Positions 41,440-45,985 of a stretch of 45,985 bases of DNA are shown here, piece by piece. The DNA comes from Thermoplasmatota archaeon (GTDB lineage: Archaea; Thermoplasmatota; Thermoplasmata; Thermoplasmatales; Thermoplasmataceae), in assembly GCA_023379355.1 (NCBI GenBank), contig JAMCUD010000055.1, positions 1-45,985 of the forward strand, read 5' to 3'. Below the pieces are notes generated by a model. That model saw only the letters and a program-made list of their open reading frames with translations. It was not told the origin of the DNA and ran no database searches. Within the stretch, counting starts at the first letter, position 1; every line of letters begins with the position of its first letter. The position numbers and the translations under genes were made by a program.

Positions 41440-41994
41440 ATGGAAAACAGACATGATTTTGACTATGACAGGGTAGCGCAATTCCGTTCTAAGTACATTG
41501 ACGATAATCTTATTCTTGACTTTGTGTCCCCCGATAAAAATGATGTTGTACTTGACATAGGTTCCGGAGATGGACATTACACTATGCTGTTTTCAAAATA
41601 TGCAAAGACTGCATATGCAATGGATGTGAATCCGAAGAGCAAGGGAATGACTGAGGAAAAAATACGGGCATCAGGAACGAAAAATGTAGTACACATGCTA
41701 TCTGACGCATGCGAAGGGGACCTGCCTGCCGCATTCAACAAAGTGTTCTTTGGCACTTCCTTCCATGACCTTCCATGTAGAGAGAATCTGCTGGATAACC
41801 TCAGGGCCCATGGAATGACGGGGCTCAGGATAATACTTCTTGAATTCAAAAAGGAAGATACCCCTGGTCCCCCCGTGGAAATAAGGTTAGCGGAAGAAGA
41901 ACTTCAGGAACTGCTGAAAAGCCATGGTTTTGTGCTGAGGCGTTCGAAAGCGCTTCAGATACACTATATCCATGAATATGAATTGCGATCATGA
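41440..41994 (+). CDS. Class I SAM-dependent methyltransferase
   Basis: A 184-residue Rossmann methyltransferase. Motif I is VVLDIGSGDGHYTMLF; the acidic end of strand 2 is in AYAMDVNP; motif IV-like KVFFGTSFHDLP follows, then LRIILLEFKKEDTPGPP with strand 5. It contains about one domain only, so acceptor specificity comes from small insertions. The UbiE/Methyltransf_11 clan fits; the acceptor is unknown. The C terminus IHYIHEYELRS is typical of strand 7. Confidence 0.88.
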   Translation: MENRHDFDYDRVAQFRSKYIDDNLILDFVSPDKNDVVLDIGSGDGHYTMLFSKYAKTAYAMDVNPKSKGMTEEKIRASGTKNVVHMLSDACEGDLPAAFNKVFFGTSFHDLPCRENLLDNLRAHGMTGLRIILLEFKKEDTPGPPVEIRLAEEELQELLKSHGFVLRRSKALQIHYIHEYELRS

Positions 41995-42095
41995 TCGGTG
42001 GAATTTCCCGGGATCTGCCGTCTGATTCACACCTCTCAGAAATTTTATCACTTTTATTCAGAGAGTTTGGGGTGTCCCACAATGTATTGTGGAAA

Positions 42096-42473
42096 TCATT
42101 TGAAATCCCTGATCTTTATTGCAAATGATTCCCCGAAGTTCTCAGCCAGTTCCTCATAGGTGAATACCTTGAAAAGCCTCAGGAGAGATGGGTACATGTT
42201 TTTAAATGGTGGAACGGCCTGTCGCCTGAAGGTATCTGCTGTGATAACATCCACAGGATCCACTGGAAATCCTTCTTCGTCCAGTGTTTTTGTAGTTTTC
42301 AGCGTGTTAATAACCCAGGATTTGAAAATGTTAATTTTATCAGGGGAAGGGACTATTCTGACTGGATTGCCTTGCCGATCATTGACGATTGATTCAAATG
42401 TGTTGATGTACTCAGATATTAAGCTAGACCGCAATGCAGCGGGTGTCATTGTTCTAACCTGGCCAACCCTCAC
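42096..42473 (-). CDS. Unknown protein, second gene of a two-gene operon
   Basis: A 125-residue (GTG start) or 117-residue (ATG at 42449, MTPAAL) protein that I do not recognise. It is mainly helical with a central FKSWVINTLKTTKTLDEEG and FPVDPVDVITADTFRRQ. No membrane segment or metal motif. It follows the 316-residue unknown gene by about 21 bases and is probably co-transcribed. Confidence 0.55.
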   Translation of the reverse strand: MRVGQVRTMTPAALRSSLISEYINTFESIVNDRQGNPVRIVPSPDKINIFKSWVINTLKTTKTLDEEGFPVDPVDVITADTFRRQAVPPFKNMYPSLLRLFKVFTYEELAENFGESFAIKIRDFK

Positions 42474-42494
42474 CCCGGAATCGAATCCTGAATA

Positions 42495-43445
42495 TTATTC
42501 AAAGAGATCGACCACCTCTGGACCGAAGGAAGTTGCAGATACTACAACGAGTTCATCCAACATCTGATCTATGTTTGTTGAGAGAATTGTACTCACATAT
42601 TCGTTGAGAAGGCTGGAGGGAAGGAACACCATTATACGAAACCCTCCGGGTATCGACCTTATAAGGAGATTGTACCTGATTAATAATCTCTTGTTGGAAG
42701 CTGCCCGAATTGCGTTCAGTGTTTCGTTATGAACATTTACTTCACGGGCTGAAACACGATTCAGTCCGTCTGCACTGTATAGTATCACCCTTATCTTGCC
42801 ATCTGTGATGGATGTATTCACAGGTTCCCCGTACAAAACATCCTTGGTGAAAAGTTCCTTTCCGCTTTCATTACCATGGGAAAACACATCATAGATAACA
42901 ATAGAAAGAGGGATGCTTTCGTTGAGCCTGGAAAGGATATTAAGCAGACCTTCAGATTTTCCAAGATAAAGCAGATGAATCCTTTCGTTCCTGCTCATGT
43001 GCAATTTAAGTAAATCCGAAACCTGCTTCCTGGAGGAGTTGTGGAAACTGAAGTCAAAGACAAGCCAGCCATCTGATATAATGGAGTAATTGGAAGCACA
43101 CAGGCTTAGCTGAAGGAATTCTCTTATTATCTGTAAATCTGAGCCGTCATCTATCTTTCTCTTCACCACATATTTGTTATTTGACCTGATACCTCCGATC
43201 TTTTCAATGAATGAGATTTCATCGAGAGTTAAGGATGAAACATCAAAATAGAGCTGGATAAAAGCGGAATCTTCTTCGTTGAATATGTATGCAGGAACTT
43301 TTTTCTTGAAAGTACCAAGAAATGCAAAGAGTTCATTACTCTGGCTAAGAGCTAGAATACACCTGTTGTCAAGACCCGGCTCTCTGTCAAGGAAGGACAT
43401 GCATGTCTTCAAGTCCTCATTCAAGATAAACTTTCCACTTGTCAA
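42495..43445 (-). CDS. Unknown 316-residue protein
   Basis: A soluble alpha/beta protein without cleavage signal or membrane helix. Repeating strand-helix patterns (FLGTFKKKVPAYIF, HLLYLGKSEGLLNILSRLN, LSIVIYDVFSHGNES, IRVILYSADG, FRIMVFLPSSLLNEYVST) hint at two related Rossmann-like or sensor halves. No family was recognised. The TTG start is preceded by TATTTAAG about 16-23 bases upstream. First gene of a two-gene unit with the 125-residue protein. Confidence 0.6.
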   Translation of the reverse strand: MTSGKFILNEDLKTCMSFLDREPGLDNRCILALSQSNELFAFLGTFKKKVPAYIFNEEDSAFIQLYFDVSSLTLDEISFIEKIGGIRSNNKYVVKRKIDDGSDLQIIREFLQLSLCASNYSIISDGWLVFDFSFHNSSRKQVSDLLKLHMSRNERIHLLYLGKSEGLLNILSRLNESIPLSIVIYDVFSHGNESGKELFTKDVLYGEPVNTSITDGKIRVILYSADGLNRVSAREVNVHNETLNAIRAASNKRLLIRYNLLIRSIPGGFRIMVFLPSSLLNEYVSTILSTNIDQMLDELVVVSATSFGPEVVDLFE

Positions 43446-43692
43446 TGATGAGTTCAGTTACTTAAATACAGAACCTTCGGAATTCCATCCTCTACTTATC
43501 AGAAACAAGGAAAGTCATTGACCTAATAGACGCAAACAACTCAAACGAATTTTGCACGATGTTACAGGAAATTAGGAACATAATTTTGAGAGAGACGGTA
43601 AGCATTTGCAGGATAAAATCACCATTCTATCTAAACCGCGTAAAATTTTGATTTTATAAAGGTTTAAATAAGAAATTTTGGTGTGTAATAGC

Positions 43693-44412
43693 ATGGCAGA
43701 CAACGACGTTAAAAAAGCGGTAGGTGGAAGTAAGAGATCACCAGTTCTCGTAGCGGTTGCAGTAATAGTAGTCCTCATTATAATTGCAGGCGCAGGGTGG
43801 GGACTCTATCTTACCAAAGCCGTGTCAAAGACTTCAAACTCGGAAGTGGAAAGCACAGTAACGAGCATGGCTTACAGCCACTGGCAGGCCATAGGGGTTG
43901 AAAATGTAACACAGACTGCATCACAATACACCAGCGGTTCAGTACTGTACTGGAACGTAATTGGCAGCAAGCTGAATGGAACCTATTCTACGAATTCCTC
44001 AATCAAGACAACGTGGGCTAGCTTCTTCTCTCACGATCCCATTGATTACTATTCCGTTTATAACTATCAGATCTCACTTTCCGCAAACGGAAATTACGCA
44101 AATGTCAGTGCAGATCTCTGGTACCTGGTCCTACTCAATGCAAGTGACAAGGTCAATCTCTCATCCTCAGGATTCACCATCATTAACGGTTCCAAGACAG
44201 TAAACAGTACAGTTGGCACCCTCATAATGCCATATCTTCTGCAATATCAGAAAATCAGCGGTTCTTGGAGGCTAATGTCTGACTGGTGGGGATTGCCGGG
44301 CGCAAAGCAAGGAAAGGTATATCATGGAATTATAGAGCAGTTCGCTAACCTGACAACATCAAGCAACTCCGGAAGCTCAGGAGGAAGCGGAGGAGGTGGA
44401 GGTTACTACTGA
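43693..44412 (+). CDS. Membrane-anchored extracellular NTF2/SnoaL-like protein with glycine-rich tail
   Basis: A 239-residue protein. A basic N terminus is followed by one TM helix (about 19-42: VLVAVAVIVVLIIIAGAGWG), placing the rest outside. The outer domain (about 55-215) is Asn/Ser/Thr-rich with several N-x-S/T sequons and the pattern HWQAIGVENVTQTASQYTSG then WRLMSDWWG. This suggests an NTF2/SnoaL-like alpha+beta barrel. It ends in a low-complexity tail of Ser and Gly (SSNSGSSGGSGGGGGYY). GGTTTAAATAAG lies 22-34 bases upstream. It is probably a glycosylated surface protein of a wall-less archaeon. Confidence 0.7.
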   Translation: MADNDVKKAVGGSKRSPVLVAVAVIVVLIIIAGAGWGLYLTKAVSKTSNSEVESTVTSMAYSHWQAIGVENVTQTASQYTSGSVLYWNVIGSKLNGTYSTNSSIKTTWASFFSHDPIDYYSVYNYQISLSANGNYANVSADLWYLVLLNASDKVNLSSSGFTIINGSKTVNSTVGTLIMPYLLQYQKISGSWRLMSDWWGLPGAKQGKVYHGIIEQFANLTTSSNSGSSGGSGGGGGYY

Positions 44413-44764
44413 ACACTGCCAGTGCAATCTCTAAGAGAACGGATCTGGTTCCGAAAAACTTTCATTCTATAACGTAGCGATACCGGATCCATTTCTTTTA
44501 TTGTACAATACTTACAAATATGCTTGTGGGAATGAATTTGTACCATACACCCGGATACCATTTTATGACCCTTAGCAATAAAAGATTGCTTTATGCAAGA
44601 TTTTAAGTTATGGCAATTCCATAACTCTGGGCAACCTCACATACATAGATATTATCCCACCTCTGCATTTCGATTCAAAATTGATTCGCCAGGAGACCCC
44701 AGTGAACATAGTAATATCTAATATGTCTCAGACACTATGCTGATGGATAAAGGGGGAACTGACA
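44413..44764. other. Intergenic region, nothing recognised
   Basis: About 350 bases between the surface protein gene and the methyltransferase. No credible ORF. The right end carries AAAGGGGGAACTGACA, a strong ribosome-binding site that fixes the TTG start of the next gene. Confidence 0.4.
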
Positions 44765-45340
44765 TTGGTAAAGGAGAACCGATATATTCCAAACTTTGTG
44801 CTTAACGCACCCGTTAGAAACATATCCAGGTTTCCTCTCAAGATAGTATCTGGCTATTTGCAGGACGGTTTTACTGTTGCAGATGTAGGATCTGGACCCG
44901 GGTATTATTCTCTCAGACTGGCAAAACTCAGGAGGAGCATAAATGTAATAGCAGTCGAACCGAACCCATCCGCTGTTAAGTATCTCGAAGGTCTGATCCT
45001 GAGAAAGGGGATAAATAACATAAAAGTAGTAAAGGAACCAGCCGACTCCATTAGTTCCATCGAGGACGGATCTGTGGACTTTGTCTTTTCCCATCTGATG
45101 CTTTGCTGCATGTCCAATCATTATGGCGCCATGGATGAAACCATGAGAATACTTAAGAGTGGAGGGAATGCATTTATAAGTGTCAACAGGAGTTCATCTG
45201 CAGGTGATTCAAGGGACCTCACACACGATGAGTGGGAATCCATCAAAAAGAGATTCAATGTAGTTGCTGATGGGAAGAGTCTAATATCCAGGTGGGTAAT
45301 TATACACAAGGACAGTGATGATGACTCCCAACACCAATGA
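44765..45340 (+). CDS. Class I SAM-dependent methyltransferase
   Basis: A 191-residue single-domain methyltransferase. Motif I VADVGSGPGYYSLRLA (about 39-54), motif II AVEPNPSAV, motif IV SVDFVFSHLMLCCM, then MRILKSGGNAFISVNR, the usual strand-5 region. The final segment is short. A TTG start is chosen: a stop lies upstream in frame and AAGGGGGA sits at the proper distance. The acceptor is unknown; the pattern is that of the UbiE/menaquinone and small-molecule group. Confidence 0.85.
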   Translation: MVKENRYIPNFVLNAPVRNISRFPLKIVSGYLQDGFTVADVGSGPGYYSLRLAKLRRSINVIAVEPNPSAVKYLEGLILRKGINNIKVVKEPADSISSIEDGSVDFVFSHLMLCCMSNHYGAMDETMRILKSGGNAFISVNRSSSAGDSRDLTHDEWESIKKRFNVVADGKSLISRWVIIHKDSDDDSQHQ

Positions 45341-45561
45341 GTTTTAATACCGTTGGAGGTACAAACTTTTCCCAATGAAATCAGGAACCAATTCTGAGGA
45401 TTTCGAATAAGACTCTGAATCTTCACCGATCTAGCTTGAGAACAGAAATATTCCCATAAATATTGCAATATTCAGTCAAAGATTGCCATCATTCCCTGAT
45501 TTTCCCCGTATCTTTCAGGGAGAATCGATGGCTACCGCTATCCCTTCATGATTCTAAGGGC

Positions 45562-45985
45562 ATGAACATTGTATGCGAAGCATGCGAACATGAATTTCAC
45601 TCTCACCCTCCGGACGAGGGTGACCATCACATGGGTGAAGTGAAATACCCTCTTGATTATGGCATAGGGATATTCCACCATGGAACGTTTCCGGGATATC
45701 CTGAGAAGCTGCCAGATCGGAATACGATCGGGTATTTCCGGGAGAGATTGTCGAAAACAGGAAGGGATCGCCTTGTCTTCAATAAAATAAGAGACCAGAT
45801 CATGGCTAAAAAATCCTCATCAAGAAGGGCACCATACAGGATGATTCTTTCATAGAGGAGGGCAGGGGAGAATATGGAAAGCCAAGAGGAGACTACGCCA
45901 ATACACGCAGATCCAAAGATGGCACATCCGCAACAAAGAATCATGAGCATCACTTTGGGTACAAGGCACATACCCTTGTAAATGA
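45562..45985 (+). pseudogene. IS5-like DDE transposase, N-terminal part, frame-shifted, runs off window
   Basis: From about 45682 the plus strand reads GYPEKLPDRNTIGYFRERL, then SKTGRDRLVFNKIRDQIMAK, the N-terminal region of IS5-type transposases of Thermoplasmatales. This frame stops at 45853. The homologous sequence continues in the -1 frame as KKGTIQDDSFIEEGRGEYGK, RGDYANTRRSKDGTSATKN and HFGYKAHTLV to the window end. The switch falls in the run of six A at 45808-45813. The upstream part (45562-45680) is degraded. Either a dead copy or programmed frameshifting; the element's right end lies outside the window. Confidence 0.75.
45603..45623. repeat. Perfect 8-bp hairpin
   Basis: TCACCCTC and GAGGGTGA enclose the loop CGGAC. 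It sits within the degraded 5' part of the transposase region. A 14-base palindrome AATATTGCAATATT (45459-45472) and a 7-bp stem TCCCTGA/TCAGGGA occur a little upstream. Their role, if any, is unknown. Confidence 0.4.

Noticed and set aside
1..45985. CRISPR array or tandem repeat block
   Set aside because: No regularly spaced direct repeats were seen on reading through the window.

Overview
The window looks like chromosomal DNA of a Thermoplasmatales-type archaeon (phylum Thermoplasmatota), probably an acidophile or thermoacidophile. The evidence is an archaeal ribosomal protein S3Ae, tRNAs with short introns at position 37/38 (Tyr, elongator Met), a C1-G72 tRNA-Tyr, an archaeal UPF0147 protein, and many TATA boxes about 25-30 nt upstream of start codons, as expected for leaderless transcripts. 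The last 0.5 kb also holds an IS5-like transposase fragment of a kind I associate with Thermoplasma/Ferroplasma relatives. The genus cannot be fixed from this sequence alone.

Layout. 1-6.6 kb: a glycosyltransferase fragment cut off at the 3' end of tRNA-Ala, an aldo/keto reductase, an ABC-2 exporter pair, intron-containing tRNA-Tyr, and several small regulators. 6.6-11.1 kb: ribose-5-phosphate isomerase, a hotdog acyl-CoA thioesterase, then three tightly coupled genes that look like the membrane core of a minimal type IV secretion/conjugation machine (VirB2-like pilin, VirB6-like polytopic protein, VirB3-VirB4-like ATPase). 11.1-19.4 kb: a GtrA-like protein, two divergent UbiA/MenA-type prenyltransferases (one fused to an FMN-binding split-barrel domain), an MFS carrier, PRC-barrel, Lrp and DUF302 proteins, arginine deiminase, S3Ae and tRNA-Met. 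19.5-22.3 kb: AzlCD amino-acid exporter and GTP-type PEP carboxykinase.

22.6-32.2 kb is a catabolic island. A four-gene operon encodes an aconitase-family dehydratase (LeuC/LeuD-like) plus TcuA/TcuB-like tricarballylate dehydrogenase and its membrane Fe-S partner. Around it lie an enolase-superfamily enzyme, a LysR regulator, a zinc-structural MDR reductase and an MFS carrier. The simplest reading is uptake of a tricarboxylate or related unsaturated acid, flavin-dependent oxidation into the quinone pool, hydration towards TCA acids, and entry to gluconeogenesis through the nearby PEP carboxykinase. A perfect dyad with LysR-type T-N11-A spacing lies between lysR and the reductase gene.

32.2-46 kb: an AT-rich stretch with tRNA-Pro(CGG), a B12-binding radical SAM enzyme, a DapB-like reductase lacking the usual histidines, lineage-specific small proteins, two putative zincin-like proteins, a DMT transporter, an AhpD-like protein, a 49-codon Cys-rich CWC gene, two methyltransferases, an unknown two-gene operon, a secreted/anchored NTF2-like protein and the IS5-type transposase remnant.

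The best candidate for an undescribed system is the three-gene secretion/DNA-transfer core at 7857-11091. It resembles the crenarchaeal Ced/Ted DNA-import machinery in parts list but sits in a euryarchaeal housekeeping context without relaxase or coupling protein. All family calls come from reading motifs by eye; no database search was run.
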